NCBI GenBank assembly: GCA_015065605.1
Contig: SVPZ01000029.1
Location: 1-32,217, forward strand
From: Oscillospiraceae bacterium
Lineage (GTDB): Bacteria; Bacillota; Clostridia; Oscillospirales; Acutalibacteraceae
Reading direction: 5' to 3'
DNA length: 32,217 bases
The stretch's first letter is position 1, and every line of letters starts with the position of its first letter. Position numbers and translations under genes: made by a program. Below the pieces are notes generated by a model. It did no database searches, was not told the origin of the DNA, and was given only the letters and a program-made list of their open reading frames with translations. Below, one piece after another: positions 16,370 through 24,124 of the stretch.

Positions 16370-18139
16370 TTAGTCACCGTCCTTTAATAAAAGCTCGGCT
16401 TCGTTGCCTACGATACCGCTTCCTTCTCTATAAAGGGCATCAATTTCGGCTTCAAGCTTTTCAAATTCTTTACTCTTAAATTCGGCGTAATTCCAGTCGA
16501 TAAATCTCTGACGCATACGGTTGAAGAAGTTTCTTGCTTCGTCCTTACTGCTAAGGGCGTAATCACTACCGAGTACGCAGACAAGTTTATCGGTAACGTA
16601 ACGCTGACGGAAAGTTGAACAGTCGGCATCAACCTTATCAAAGGAGTTTTGCTGCAGATAAACCGCATCAAGCATTTCTGCCTTAAGATAGGTGATATAG
16701 TCGGCAAGGGTTGTACCCTCTTCACCGATAACCTTCATCATTGAACCGATTTCGTCACCGCTTGCAAGAATATTTTTGCAGAATGCCGATTTTTTAGCGT
16801 TAATTACGCATTTGTATTTAGACCATGAAATTTGTGGGTCGATAGCAGGATATTTTCTCGCATCACTACGCTCACGGGAAAGTCCGTGGAAAGCGCCTAC
16901 AACCTTTAAGGTTGCCTGAGTTACGGGTTCTTCAAAGTTACCGCCTGCAGGAGATACCGTACCGCCTATGGTAACGGAGCCTGTGCTGCCGTCGGGAAGA
17001 CGAACGTAGCCTGCTCTTTCATAAAAGGCTGCAATATATGATTCAAGATATGCGGGGAATGCTTCTTCACCCGGAATTTCTTCAAGACGTCCCGACATTT
17101 CTCTAAGTGCCTGAGCCCAACGTGAAGTGGAGTCGGCAAGGAGTAAAACGTTAAGTCCCATCTGACGATAATATTCAGCGAGAGTTACCGAGGTATATAC
17201 CGAAGCTTCACGGGAAGCAACGGGCATTGAAGAAGTATTACAAATAATTATGGTACGCTCCATAAGAGAACGTCCTGTTTTGGGGTCGATAAGTTCAGGG
17301 AACTCGGTAATGGTTTCAACAACCTCACCTGCACGTTCACCGCAAGCCGCGATAATAACTATATCAACGTCGGCATACTTAGAGGTTGTGTGCTGAAGCA
17401 CGGTTTTACCTGCGCCGAAGGGTCCGGGGGTACAATAGGTTCCGCCCTTTGCCACAGGGAAAAAGGAGTCGATAAGACGTACCTTTGTTTCCATGGTTTC
17501 GGTTGGAGCAAGTCTTTCACTGTAACAGTTTACAGCACGTTTAACGGGCCATTTAAAGGTCATGGTAAGAGGAATATCTTTACCTCTCTCATCGGTTACT
17601 ACCGCAACGGTTTCCTTTAAATCGTATTCGCCCTTTTCAGCTATGGATTTAACGGTGAAACTGCCGATAAGATAAAAAGGAATAAAAATTTTATGGGTAA
17701 AGGGGCCTTCGGGAACGGTACCGAAATATTCACCTGCGCTTAAAACGTCGCCCACCTTGGCAGTAGGAGTGAATTCCCATTTTTTATCCATATCAAGACC
17801 GTCGGCATAAACGCCACGCTCCAAAAACCAACCCGCCTGCTCTGCTACTACAGGCAGCGGATTCTGAAGTCCGTCGTAAATCTGACCGAGAAGTCCGGGG
17901 CCCAAGTCAGCAGACAGCATTTCGCCCGTAAATTCTACTTCGTCAGAGAATTTGATACCGCCCGTCATTTCATAAACCTGAATTTGCGCGATATCGCCTT
18001 TTATACGGATAACCTCGCTTTTAAGCTTGGTCCCGTCAACTAAAACATAGCAAATTTCATTCATGGAAACAGGTCCTTCAAACTGAACGGACACAAGGTT
18101 TCCGTTTACACTTACTACCTTTCCTTTACTTTGAGTCAT
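16370..18139 (-). CDS. V-type ATPase catalytic subunit A
   Basis: Catalytic head subunit, 589 residues. The Walker A loop is GPFGAGKT at 239-246; the catalytic glutamate region is [17 protein letters not shown]; the A-specific insertion lies about 110-200. [33 protein letters not shown] is a strongly conserved block. Good ribosome site GGAGG before ATG 18139, which overlaps the DUF2764 stop by 14 bases. This A type, with DUF2764 upstream, matches the bacterial V-ATPases of spirochetes, Chlamydia and Bacteroidetes more than the Enterococcus ntp layout; that is from known gene order, not alignment. Confidence 0.96.
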   Translation of the reverse strand: MTQSKGKVVSVNGNLVSVQFEGPVSMNEICYVLVDGTKLKSEVIRIKGDIAQIQVYEMTGGIKFSDEVEFTGEMLSADLGPGLLGQIYDGLQNPLPVVAEQAGWFLERGVYADGLDMDKKWEFTPTAKVGDVLSAGEYFGTVPEGPFTHKIFIPFYLIGSFTVKSIAEKGEYDLKETVAVVTDERGKDIPLTMTFKWPVKRAVNCYSERLAPTETMETKVRLIDSFFPVAKGGTYCTPGPFGAGKTVLQHTTSKYADVDIVIIAACGERAGEVVETITEFPELIDPKTGRSLMERTIIICNTSSMPVASREASVYTSVTLAEYYRQMGLNVLLLADSTSRWAQALREMSGRLEEIPGEEAFPAYLESYIAAFYERAGYVRLPDGSTGSVTIGGTVSPAGGNFEEPVTQATLKVVGAFHGLSRERSDARKYPAIDPQISWSKYKCVINAKKSAFCKNILASGDEIGSMMKVIGEEGTTLADYITYLKAEMLDAVYLQQNSFDKVDADCSTFRQRYVTDKLVCVLGSDYALSSKDEARNFFNRMRQRFIDWNYAEFKSKEFEKLEAEIDALYREGSGIVGNEAELLLKDGD

Positions 18140-18689
18140 CTTTTGCCTCCAACCTTTCTCCGTTTAAAATGGAGTCGTAAATATTTTTATAGGCGCTCTG
18201 TCCTATTTTTTGGTCAAACTGTCTTACTCGTGAAATAAGCTTCAGTTTAATGGAATAATAATAGACGTAATCTATTGAAAAATTGTCTAACGGCCTCATA
18301 CTTTCGATTAATCTTAAACGATAACCCAAAAGAAAGTTTTCAGCCTCCATAGGATTTTCCAAATCGGTAGCCTCCAAAGCGATTTTCAAAAGCTCTGAAG
18401 GTACGTTTTCCTTTAACTGATAGCTTTTGCCGAGTTTTTCCGCTCTTACTTTAGCCAAAGACAAACGCAAATTGCGTTCTGCATTGTTCCACGCTTCTAT
18501 TAATGCGCTTGAGGATTTTTCGGATTCAAGGGATGGCGAAAGTGAAATCTTATCGAATTGAGAAAGTTCTTTTTCGCTGAGCGCGTCTTGGCAAAGTTCA
18601 CTAAAGCGTTCCTCGGTAATTGGAAGCGGAAGGTTTTCGCTAAGCCCATCCAAAGACGGCAACTGTGATATTAAATAATACTGTGCCAT
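18126..18689 (-). CDS. DUF2764 protein of the V-ATPase operon
   Basis: A 187-residue helical protein beginning AQYYLISQLPSLDGLSENLPLP, the usual opening of DUF2764 proteins, which lie between atpE and atpA in many bacterial V-ATPase operons and take the place where subunit C is encoded elsewhere. The rest is rich in Leu, Glu and Ser with NFSIDYVYYYSIKLKLISRVRQFDQKIG near the C-terminus. It probably serves as the axle-connecting or collar subunit in place of C; this is inference from gene order. It starts three bases after the E stop. Confidence 0.7.
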   Translation of the reverse strand: MAQYYLISQLPSLDGLSENLPLPITEERFSELCQDALSEKELSQFDKISLSPSLESEKSSSALIEAWNNAERNLRLSLAKVRAEKLGKSYQLKENVPSELLKIALEATDLENPMEAENFLLGYRLRLIESMRPLDNFSIDYVYYYSIKLKLISRVRQFDQKIGQSAYKNIYDSILNGERLEAKDDSK

Positions 18690-18692
18690 AAA

Positions 18693-19301
18693 TTATTCCG
18701 CCTCTTTAAGAAGTTGGGTTACTCGAGGACTTAAAAAGTCAGAAAGCATATCCACAACTGCTTCTCTTGAATAATCGTAGTAAGCGCTACCGCCGTCAAC
18801 TGCAATGCGGAAGCCCTTATCAAAATTATTACTTGCTTTAAGCGTAACGCCGCCAAGCATTTTTTCTTTAAGAGTATGCAAAGCGGTTTCTTCAAATTTC
18901 TTTAAATCGTCACTGTTTAAAATAAGTGTTAAATCGTCGGTATCGTTATTCTTTGCCCAGTTTTCCAAAACGGTAATCAAAAGATTAGAAAATTCTTCGC
19001 CTGAATACAAGGCTTCAACCTTTTCGCCAACGATTTTCTTAAGTTCTTTTGCAACACTTTCTCTGAAAGAAATAAGAAGATTACGTCCTGCCTGCTTTAT
19101 AGCCTCTTCGCTTGATTTAACGATTCTATCGTTTTCAGACTTAGCATCGGCAATAATTTTCTCAGCTTTTTCTTTTGCTTCGCTTATGATTTTTTGGGCA
19201 TCGGCATTGGCAGAATCAATAATAGACTTAGCCTCGGCTTCGGCAGCTTCCACGCCCTCTTTTTTAATCTGCTCAATAAGTTCGTTAAGTTGTACTTCCA
19301 T
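18693..19301 (-). CDS. V-type ATPase subunit E (peripheral stalk)
   Basis: Peripheral-stalk subunit, 202 residues. Residues 1-75 form a long coiled coil with an Ala/Glu/Lys periodicity (VEAAEAEAKSIIDSANADAQ, then KIISEAKEKAEKIIADAKSE), and the C-terminal half is a mixed globular domain ending SREAVVDMLSDFLSPRVTQLL. GGAG lies upstream of ATG 19301. It is the first gene of the operon. The small partner stalk protein (G/H) usually paired with E is not recognisable nearby. Confidence 0.88.
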   Translation of the reverse strand: MEVQLNELIEQIKKEGVEAAEAEAKSIIDSANADAQKIISEAKEKAEKIIADAKSENDRIVKSSEEAIKQAGRNLLISFRESVAKELKKIVGEKVEALYSGEEFSNLLITVLENWAKNNDTDDLTLILNSDDLKKFEETALHTLKEKMLGGVTLKASNNFDKGFRIAVDGGSAYYDYSREAVVDMLSDFLSPRVTQLLKEAE

Positions 19302-19336
19302 AATACTTCTCCTTCTTTATGTTTTGTTAAAAAGCA

Positions 19337-19376
19337 AAAGGGAACTCACGTCCTCTACAGTCAGCTGGTTCCCTTT
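19337..19376 (-). promoter_or_regulatory. Structured leader of the V-ATPase operon
   Basis: In the 5' leader, AAAGGGAAC pairs perfectly with GTTCCCTTT over nine bases, enclosing 22 nt that contain a short CAG CUGA CUG hairpin and an asymmetric single-stranded segment holding GAGGACG. The outer stem is followed by UUGCUUUUU. This looks like a small cis-regulatory RNA with a possible terminator function, not a plain leader. A Na+-responsive element is one possibility given subunit K. I cannot confirm a match to a known family. Confidence 0.5.
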
Positions 19377-19395
19377 CTTAGTATTGTATTTTAAT

Positions 19396-19424
19396 ATTGT
19401 ATCATACTTTGATTTTTCAGTCAA
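19396..19424 (-). promoter_or_regulatory. Promoter of the V-ATPase operon
   Basis: On the minus strand TTGACT (19424-19419), a 17-base spacer and TACAAT (19401-19396). The start of transcription, near 19389, precedes the structured leader by about a dozen bases. Confidence 0.82.
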
Positions 19425-19439
19425 GATTTTTTCGTTAAA

Positions 19440-19952
19440 CTATTCACATTTTACTGTTTTTGCAAATTTGCATATATCTTCATAATGCTCGTTAAAATCT
19501 TCAACGTCGGTAGCAAACGTAACCACCCATATAGGACCGCTTCCCTTATAAAACATAACGGCTACCTTTAAATCGTCCTCTTCGTTTTCTTTCATTACGA
19601 ATTGAAAGGTAGGAATACCGTCGAGTTCAGTTACCTCCGTCGGATTTTGTTGCGATATAACGGAACGATAAAGTTCTGCGAATTCATCGGGCGTAGTTTG
19701 ACCTGCATCGTCAAGAACTGCCTTAACCCCCATTACAGTTACGTCGCCGTCGCCAATAACAAAATCGTAATCCTCGCTTAATAAATCATCCATTCTAAAA
19801 AAATCGGTAGTAAGTTCAATAGAAACTCCTTCATATTCAAAAACTTTAGGTTTTTCTATACCTGCCGAATCGGCAACATCCTTTAAAAAAGTGCATCCGC
19901 AAAGCGTAAACACAAAACATATACACATTAAAACCGCTATTACTTTTTTCAT
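19440..19952 (-). CDS. Predicted lipoprotein, function unknown
   Basis: A 170-residue exported lipoprotein. The N-terminus MKKVIAVLMCICFVFTLCGC is a lipoprotein signal peptide; the lipidated cysteine is Cys20 in the lipobox LCGC. The mature part is a mixed alpha/beta domain with YEGVSIELTTDFFR, VTVMGVKAVLDD and IWVVTFATDVEDF, acidic overall. I do not recognise the family with certainty; the pattern recalls small ligand-binding lipoproteins of Clostridia. GAAGGAG lies upstream of the ATG. It sits directly behind a nicotinamidase remnant and probably uses the promoter of that broken gene. Confidence 0.75.
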   Translation of the reverse strand: MKKVIAVLMCICFVFTLCGCTFLKDVADSAGIEKPKVFEYEGVSIELTTDFFRMDDLLSEDYDFVIGDGDVTVMGVKAVLDDAGQTTPDEFAELYRSVISQQNPTEVTELDGIPTFQFVMKENEEDDLKVAVMFYKGSGPIWVVTFATDVEDFNEHYEDICKFAKTVKCE

Positions 19953-19955
19953 TTT

Positions 19956-20157
19956 TTATTCTCCTTCAATTTCTATTTGAATCGCTTTCATTGCTTCAAG
20001 GGCGTTATTATGACTTTCTTTTGTAACTCCGGCAGAACAAAGAGCATCAACCGTTATCTTAACCTCACACAAATTTCACAATGCTTTGAACCTGTTGGCT
20101 ACCTAAACTTCCGTCAATAAAATCAACCTGCATATCAACAACAATTAAATATTTCAT
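19956..20157 (-). pseudogene. Internally deleted isochorismatase/nicotinamidase-like gene
   Basis: The minus strand begins with ATG 20157 (GAGGTGG upstream) and reads MKYLIVVDMQVDFIDGSLGS to residue 20, the classic N-terminus with the catalytic Asp of this hydrolase family, then stops at residue 31. In another frame, KITVDALCSAGVTKESHNNA, followed by LEAMKAIQIEIEGE, reads to a stop at 19956. That is the family's C-terminus, as in the V-D-A-x-x-C-A-G-V-T-x-x-S-H block. Only about 200 bp remain of an expected ~500-550, so the middle, with the catalytic Lys and Cys, is gone. Confidence 0.85.
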
Positions 20158-20177
20158 TTTTCCACCTCGCAAAGAAA

Positions 20178-20206
20178 ATTATAGCAGAAAACAAAATCCA
20201 ACGCAA
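20178..20206 (-). promoter_or_regulatory. Promoter of the nicotinamidase remnant and lipoprotein
   Basis: On the minus strand TTGCGT (20206-20201), a 17-base spacer and a perfect TATAAT (20183-20178). It is intact although the first gene is broken, and likely now serves the lipoprotein gene. Confidence 0.72.
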
Positions 20207-20207
20207 G

Positions 20208-20241
20208 AAAAAAATAAGCCGAATAAAATGGCTTATTTTTT
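20208..20241. terminator. Terminator downstream of the 20310-21155 gene
   Basis: A 12-bp stem AAAAAATAAGCC / GGCTTATTTTTT with a nine-base loop; A and T runs on both sides allow work in either direction. On the minus strand it ends the membrane-protein gene. Confidence 0.82.
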
Positions 20242-20290
20242 CATTCGTAGGATAGCCTTCGCCTTGAGGAGAAGCCTTAAACAAAAGTGT
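20242..20290. repeat. Fragment of a dispersed CTTCTCC-type repeat
   Basis: The segment CGTAGGATAGCCTTCGCC, followed by TTGAGGAGAAGCC, has short self-complementary parts and resembles a repeat common between genes of gut Clostridia. Only one copy occurs here, so this is weakly supported. No gene lies between it and 20310. Confidence 0.3.
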
Positions 20291-20309
20291 CCTGTGTAAC
20301 CATTATATA

Positions 20310-21155
20310 TTATATCAAACGCAATTTTTTTGCAACAATTTCTCCGTCAACGCTAAGATAACTATGCGAAACGCCATCAAAACCAACCACAATAAGATGT
20401 CCGTCAATTCTCGCCTCTAAAGAATGGGCACATTCAACCAATATTTCTATTTCATCATACACGTATGAATCTATAACCAATTCATTAGTTTTCTTGACTC
20501 TGCGGTAAACAACACAATGCCCCAACACTTCGCTTTCAATCAAAACTCTTGCTTTAACGTCAGAATCAGCAATTCTTAATGCTACAGACTCGGTTAATTC
20601 CAATACTCCGTCCTCTGCCTGATTTATTTCGTTACCATTATTTATTTCGGTAGGTATTTTTTTGAGTTTTGAACAAGCGTTTATGCCTAATATAAGTGAA
20701 ACGATTACCCATACGTGAAAAACAATATCAATAATGCTTTCTGATTTAATCTCTAAAATCAGCAACATAGCCACAGTATCGATAACAAAAAATACTAATG
20801 CAAATATCATCCAACCGATTTTATGTTTTTTAGAAAATAGCCAACTAAGAAAATAAAGAGCTACTAAAACAAAAGCTACTGCAACGAAAACAGCAAAAGC
20901 AGACGCACCCATAAATTGCATACTTGAAAACTCTTCACCGTAATACTCCGCAGGATACTTACCGCAAAGCAACATTCCGATATCTACAAGTCCGTACGGA
21001 ATATATGCTGAAAACAAAAAATAAGTATTTGAATTCGTAATTAAAAGTATAATATTAATCAACGAAAAAACGACAACCAATAATAAATTAGCTCTTGAAT
21101 TTTTGTATCTTGTTTCTAAGACTTGTTTGTTTTTAAAAGTTTTTTGCATTTCCAT
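20310..21155 (-). CDS. Membrane protein with soluble C-terminal domain
   Basis: A 281-residue protein I do not recognise. Four or five hydrophobic segments lie at about residues 22-45, 48-65, 80-108, 115-135 and 138-158, followed by a ~115-residue soluble, beta-rich domain (VALRIADSDVKARVLIESEV ... DGVSHSYLSVDGEIVAKK). The N-terminus MEMQKTFKNKQVLETRYKNSR is basic and probably cytoplasmic. GAGGG is eight bases upstream of ATG 21155. It is a single-gene unit with its own promoter and terminator. No function is proposed. Confidence 0.7.
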   Translation of the reverse strand: MEMQKTFKNKQVLETRYKNSRANLLLVVVFSLINIILLITNSNTYFLFSAYIPYGLVDIGMLLCGKYPAEYYGEEFSSMQFMGASAFAVFVAVAFVLVALYFLSWLFSKKHKIGWMIFALVFFVIDTVAMLLILEIKSESIIDIVFHVWVIVSLILGINACSKLKKIPTEINNGNEINQAEDGVLELTESVALRIADSDVKARVLIESEVLGHCVVYRRVKKTNELVIDSYVYDEIEILVECAHSLEARIDGHLIVVGFDGVSHSYLSVDGEIVAKKLRLI

Positions 21156-21184
21156 AATCTAACCCTCATTTTTTTAATATTTAC

Positions 21185-21213
21185 ATTATATCACTCCTCA
21201 CAATAAAAAAGAA
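21185..21213 (-). promoter_or_regulatory. Extended -10 promoter of the membrane-protein gene
   Basis: On the minus strand TGATATAAT (extended -10, TATAAT at 21190-21185) with a poor -35 TTCTTT 17 bases upstream (21213-21208). Confidence 0.6.
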
Positions 21214-21245
21214 GATCTAATAATTATGAAATGTGATTTAATGCT

Positions 21246-21278
21246 ATAGTATTTTATACTACTTTATACTACTTGTCA
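21246..21278 (+). promoter_or_regulatory. Candidate operator and -35 region of the RHH gene
   Basis: Two perfect head-to-tail TTTATACTAC decamers (21253-21262, 21263-21272) and an inverted half-site, AGTAT TTT ATACT, abut the -35-like TTGTCA (21273-21278). TATCAT 16 bases on (21295-21300) is the likely -10. Tandem short words by a promoter are what ribbon-helix-helix autorepressors bind. Confidence 0.5.
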
Positions 21279-21323
21279 ATATTTTTAAGCATTTTATCAT
21301 ATAATAACCTCGAGGTGATGATA

Positions 21324-21476
21324 TTGAAACCTTTGAAAGAAAAAATAAGCATAACCATTGATAACGACATCCTGATAAAGTTAAAAGAAAAAGCAGAATA
21401 TGATGACCGTTCCCTTTCGCAATATATTAACCTTGTTCTAAAACAACATTTAAAAGATCTTGATGATAAAAAGTAA
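21324..21476 (+). CDS. Ribbon-helix-helix (CopG-like) DNA-binding protein
   Basis: A 50-residue protein, (M)KPLKEKISITIDNDILIKL, then KEKAEYDDRSLSQYINLVLKQHLK. The short basic strand KISITID followed by two helices (ILIKLKEKAEYD and SLSQYINLVLKQHL) fits the MetJ/Arc/CopG fold; the protein would dimerise to bind DNA. TTG 21324 is the preferred start since AGGTGA lies five bases upstream; the ATG at 21318 is too near that site. No toxin gene follows: a terminator begins two bases after the stop and the next gene is on the other strand. Confidence 0.75.
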   Translation: MKPLKEKISITIDNDILIKLKEKAEYDDRSLSQYINLVLKQHLKDLDDKK

Positions 21477-21477
21477 A

Positions 21478-21507
21478 CCTAAGGAAAATTTCCTTAGGCT
21501 TATTTTT
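21478..21507 (+). terminator. Terminator of the RHH gene
   Basis: CCTAAGGA / TCCTTAGG with a five-base loop, followed by CTTATTTTTTTT on the plus strand. Confidence 0.85.
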
Positions 21508-21508
21508 T

Positions 21509-22342
21509 TTATTTTAAATCTTTACGGGAGAATTTCCATATACCGTGGGCGGTTAAACCGCTTGTGAAAACAAGAGGCACAAAAACAAAATAAACGAAAT
21601 CCTCTGCTTTATAGGACGTACCAAGACCTATGGATGCCGAAGAATTAAACACGTTAATTCTTTGCACAAAATCAAGAACCGACACAACGTTTTCCATTTT
21701 GGGATTTTCTCTGATTACAATAAGCACCATTTGTAAAATTCCCGCTATCATAGTAGCACCAAACACTACGGCTATATACATAACTATAACCATACCTACG
21801 TTCTTTTGTGTCACGCAAAGCCAACTCATAAAGGCGGCGGCAAAAAGATAGACGAAAAACTCGAAAAGAAGCGACTGCAAAAGATACCAGAAATCAGAAA
21901 GAACAAAAGGTGTTGACTGATAATCAAAAAACGGAAGACTTACCGCCAATGTTAACAGTGCGTGAGCAAGTACAATACCGAAAAGCATTACGGTACAAAC
22001 GGTAAAAATTGAAAAGAAGATAGAGGTACGTGAATGACCGCTTATTATCTTATTTCGAATTGTTCCGAAACTAAAATCCTTAAATAAAATAATGCCTATA
22101 AGAAGGGGTGCTATAAGACCTAAATTATTTCCAAAGGAAAAAGCGCCGAAAAACTGTCCTTTCGCGTTAACGTAACCCGACAGCATTTCTTCGGTCATAG
22201 GGTCAATTTCTCCCATAGCCCCAAATACCGCTACGTATAAAAGAGGGGTGATTACTGCAAAAACGAAAGCAAGAATAATAACAACCAAAAACAGTTTATC
22301 TTTAAAAAATCTTTTAAAATCCGATTTAACCAGTCTGTTCAT
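21509..22342 (-). CDS. ABC-2 type transporter permease
   Basis: A 277-residue membrane component with six predicted helices: about residues 15-38, 55-82, 100-130, 140-165, 170-205 and 238-260. The segment FKDFSFGTIRNKIISGHSR before the third helix is typical of ABC-2 permeases of lantibiotic- or bacitracin-type exporters. Its ATG overlaps the ATPase stop by one base (TAATG). It works with the ATPase encoded just upstream; the exported substrate is unknown. Confidence 0.85.
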   Translation of the reverse strand: MNRLVKSDFKRFFKDKLFLVVIILAFVFAVITPLLYVAVFGAMGEIDPMTEEMLSGYVNAKGQFFGAFSFGNNLGLIAPLLIGIILFKDFSFGTIRNKIISGHSRTSIFFSIFTVCTVMLFGIVLAHALLTLAVSLPFFDYQSTPFVLSDFWYLLQSLLFEFFVYLFAAAFMSWLCVTQKNVGMVIVMYIAVVFGATMIAGILQMVLIVIRENPKMENVVSVLDFVQRINVFNSSASIGLGTSYKAEDFVYFVFVPLVFTSGLTAHGIWKFSRKDLK

Positions 22343-23256
22343 TAACGTCTGCCCCCTATCGTTTCAAGATAATAATCCTCAAAGCTTGATTCCTTACAGT
22401 TTACAGAAATTATATGAACGTCATTTTTTATAACTGCGCCCAAAATCTCGTTAAGATTAATCTCCCCTGCTATTCTGACGCCGTTCGGAATATAGGAAAC
22501 TTTTTTATCGGTAAAACCTGATACAACTTCAAAAAGGCGTTCGGGATTATCGGCAGTAATATCGGTAGTCTTACGCATTTCTTCCTGAAGGTCGCCTGCC
22601 GTGATTTCTTTTATAATATGACCTTTTGATATAATACCGTATTTTGTAGCAACCAAGGAAAGTTCGCTTAAAATATGTGAAGAAATAAGGAAGGTAATAT
22701 TCTTTTCGCGGTTAAGCTTTAAAATAAGTTCACGGATTTCCACTATACCGGCAGGGTCAAGTCCGTTCATAGGCTCGTCAAGAATTAAAAACTCAGGTTC
22801 ACCCATAAGCGCCATGGCAATACCAAGACGCTGACGCATACCGAGAGAGAAATTTCCTACCTGTTTTTTATCGTCATAAAGTTCTCCAAGTCCCACCTCG
22901 TTTAAGGTTTCCTTAATCCTTTCGTCAGCAGGAATGCCCAGTATCATACACTGCATTTTAAGGTTTTCATAGGCAGACATATTCTGATATATTGACGGGC
23001 TTTCAACCACAGCGCCAACCTTTCGGCGCGCTTCCTTTATTTTTTCACTGTTATTTCTTACTCCAAAAAGTTCAAGACTTCCTGACGAAGCAAAAATAAG
23101 TCCCGTAATAAGACGTATAATAGTGGTTTTTCCCGATCCGTTTTCGCCTACAAAACCGTAAATATCACCTCTGTTTATGGTCATATCGGCTTCATTTACA
23201 GCAAGTTGCTTTTTATACTTTTTGGTTAGTCCAAAGGTTTTTAAAACGCAATCCAC
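22342..23256 (-). CDS. ABC transporter ATP-binding protein
   Basis: Nucleotide-binding component of the exporter, 304 residues. Walker A is GENGSGKTT, the Q-loop region VESPSIYQNMSAYENL, the signature FSLGMRQRLGIAMAL, Walker B FLILDEPMNGLDP, and the switch His is in SSHILSEL. A ~90-residue C-terminal extension resembles BcrA-like proteins. GTG 23256 (AAGGAG upstream) is preferred; an upstream ATG at 23313 would lie in the -35 box. No two-component system is adjacent. Confidence 0.92.
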   Translation of the reverse strand: MDCVLKTFGLTKKYKKQLAVNEADMTINRGDIYGFVGENGSGKTTIIRLITGLIFASSGSLELFGVRNNSEKIKEARRKVGAVVESPSIYQNMSAYENLKMQCMILGIPADERIKETLNEVGLGELYDDKKQVGNFSLGMRQRLGIAMALMGEPEFLILDEPMNGLDPAGIVEIRELILKLNREKNITFLISSHILSELSLVATKYGIISKGHIIKEITAGDLQEEMRKTTDITADNPERLFEVVSGFTDKKVSYIPNGVRIAGEINLNEILGAVIKNDVHIISVNCKESSFEDYYLETIGGRR

Positions 23257-23284
23257 AAAAAAACACTCCTTTTCCGTTTTCTCT

Positions 23285-23313
23285 AGTATAGCACATAGCC
23301 AAAAAACGTACAA
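23285..23313 (-). promoter_or_regulatory. Promoter of the ABC exporter operon
   Basis: On the minus strand TTGTAC (23313-23308), a 17-base spacer and TATACT (23290-23285). It lies just after the activase stop; no terminator is visible between. Confidence 0.7.
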
Positions 23314-23329
23314 GAAGTGTTTAGTAGAA

Positions 23330-24124
23330 TTAATTATTTTTTAACAAATATTCCTCGCCTATCAGTTGATATTTTACGGGAGTGAGAGGATTAAACTCAA
23401 GTTTTTCCCAGTTGTCACTTCCGACTATCTCGCTGATTTTTTCAAGGTTATCGTTAGTATCGGTAATGCCTTTAATAAGAGGAGTTCGTAAAATAAAGTC
23501 CTTACCGCTGTTTCTTAAATGTTCAAGATTTTTTAAAATCAGTTCATTTGATACACCGGTATATTTTTTATGAAGCGTGCTGTCGGCTATTTTTACGTCG
23601 AACATTACGTAATCAACCCTTTTGATAACCTCTTTAAAAAGTTCTTCATCAGCATAGCCGCAGGTTTCTATAGCCTTATGAGTATTTGTTTTATCCAAAA
23701 ATTCAATAAGGGTTTTCCCCTGCGCCAACGGCTCTCCGCCCGAAAAGGTTATTCCGCCGTTATCACCGACAATTCTTTTTTGACGTTCAACTAACTCAAG
23801 ATACTCATCAAGAGTAAGAGATTTTACAGATTTTGATAACGCTCCCGTTTTGCAGACCTCTATGCATTTTCCGCACATAACACAGCGGCTACGGTCAATT
23901 TTATGAAGTTCCTCAAAGGTATGCACCATATTGGGACAAACAAGACACGCCTTACATAAAGTGCATTTCTTTTCGTCAAAAACAAGTTTCGGTTTTTGAC
24001 TTTTGGTTTCGGGATTGTGACACCACACGCAGTCAAGAGGACACCCTGCCAGAAAAACGGTAGTTCTTATTCCCGGCCCGTCGTGAATGGCAAAGTTCTG
24101 AACGTTTGTTATCTTCAGTTCCAT
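23330..24124 (-). CDS. Glycyl-radical enzyme activating protein
   Basis: Radical-SAM activase (PflA-like), 264 residues, which installs the glycyl radical in the adjacent enzyme. The SAM cluster motif is CPLDCVWC with Cys28, Cys32 and Cys35. An insert carries two ferredoxin-type cysteine sets, Cys54-57-60-63 and Cys81-84-87-91; the first is CxxCxxCxxCP, one residue shorter than usual at the end. GGITFSGGEPLAQ and RTPLIKGITDTNDN are conserved. It begins directly after the TAA of the GRE gene (no gap), with GGAGG upstream. The insert places it with activases of dehydratase-type enzymes, not plain PflA. Confidence 0.92.
   Translation of the reverse strand: MELKITNVQNFAIHDGPGIRTTVFLAGCPLDCVWCHNPETKSQKPKLVFDEKKCTLCKACLVCPNMVHTFEELHKIDRSRCVMCGKCIEVCKTGALSKSVKSLTLDEYLELVERQKRIVGDNGGITFSGGEPLAQGKTLIEFLDKTNTHKAIETCGYADEELFKEVIKRVDYVMFDVKIADSTLHKKYTGVSNELILKNLEHLRNSGKDFILRTPLIKGITDTNDNLEKISEIVGSDNWEKLEFNPLTPVKYQLIGEEYLLKNN

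Noticed and set aside
19794-20157. An intact small protein of 30 residues (MKYLIVVDMQVDFIDG...) as a real gene
   Set aside because: The matching C-terminus of the same family in another frame just downstream shows it is the stump of a broken gene.
21324-21476. Toxin-antitoxin pair with the RHH gene
   Set aside because: A terminator follows two bases after the stop and neighbouring genes lie on the other strand; no toxin-size frame is beside it.
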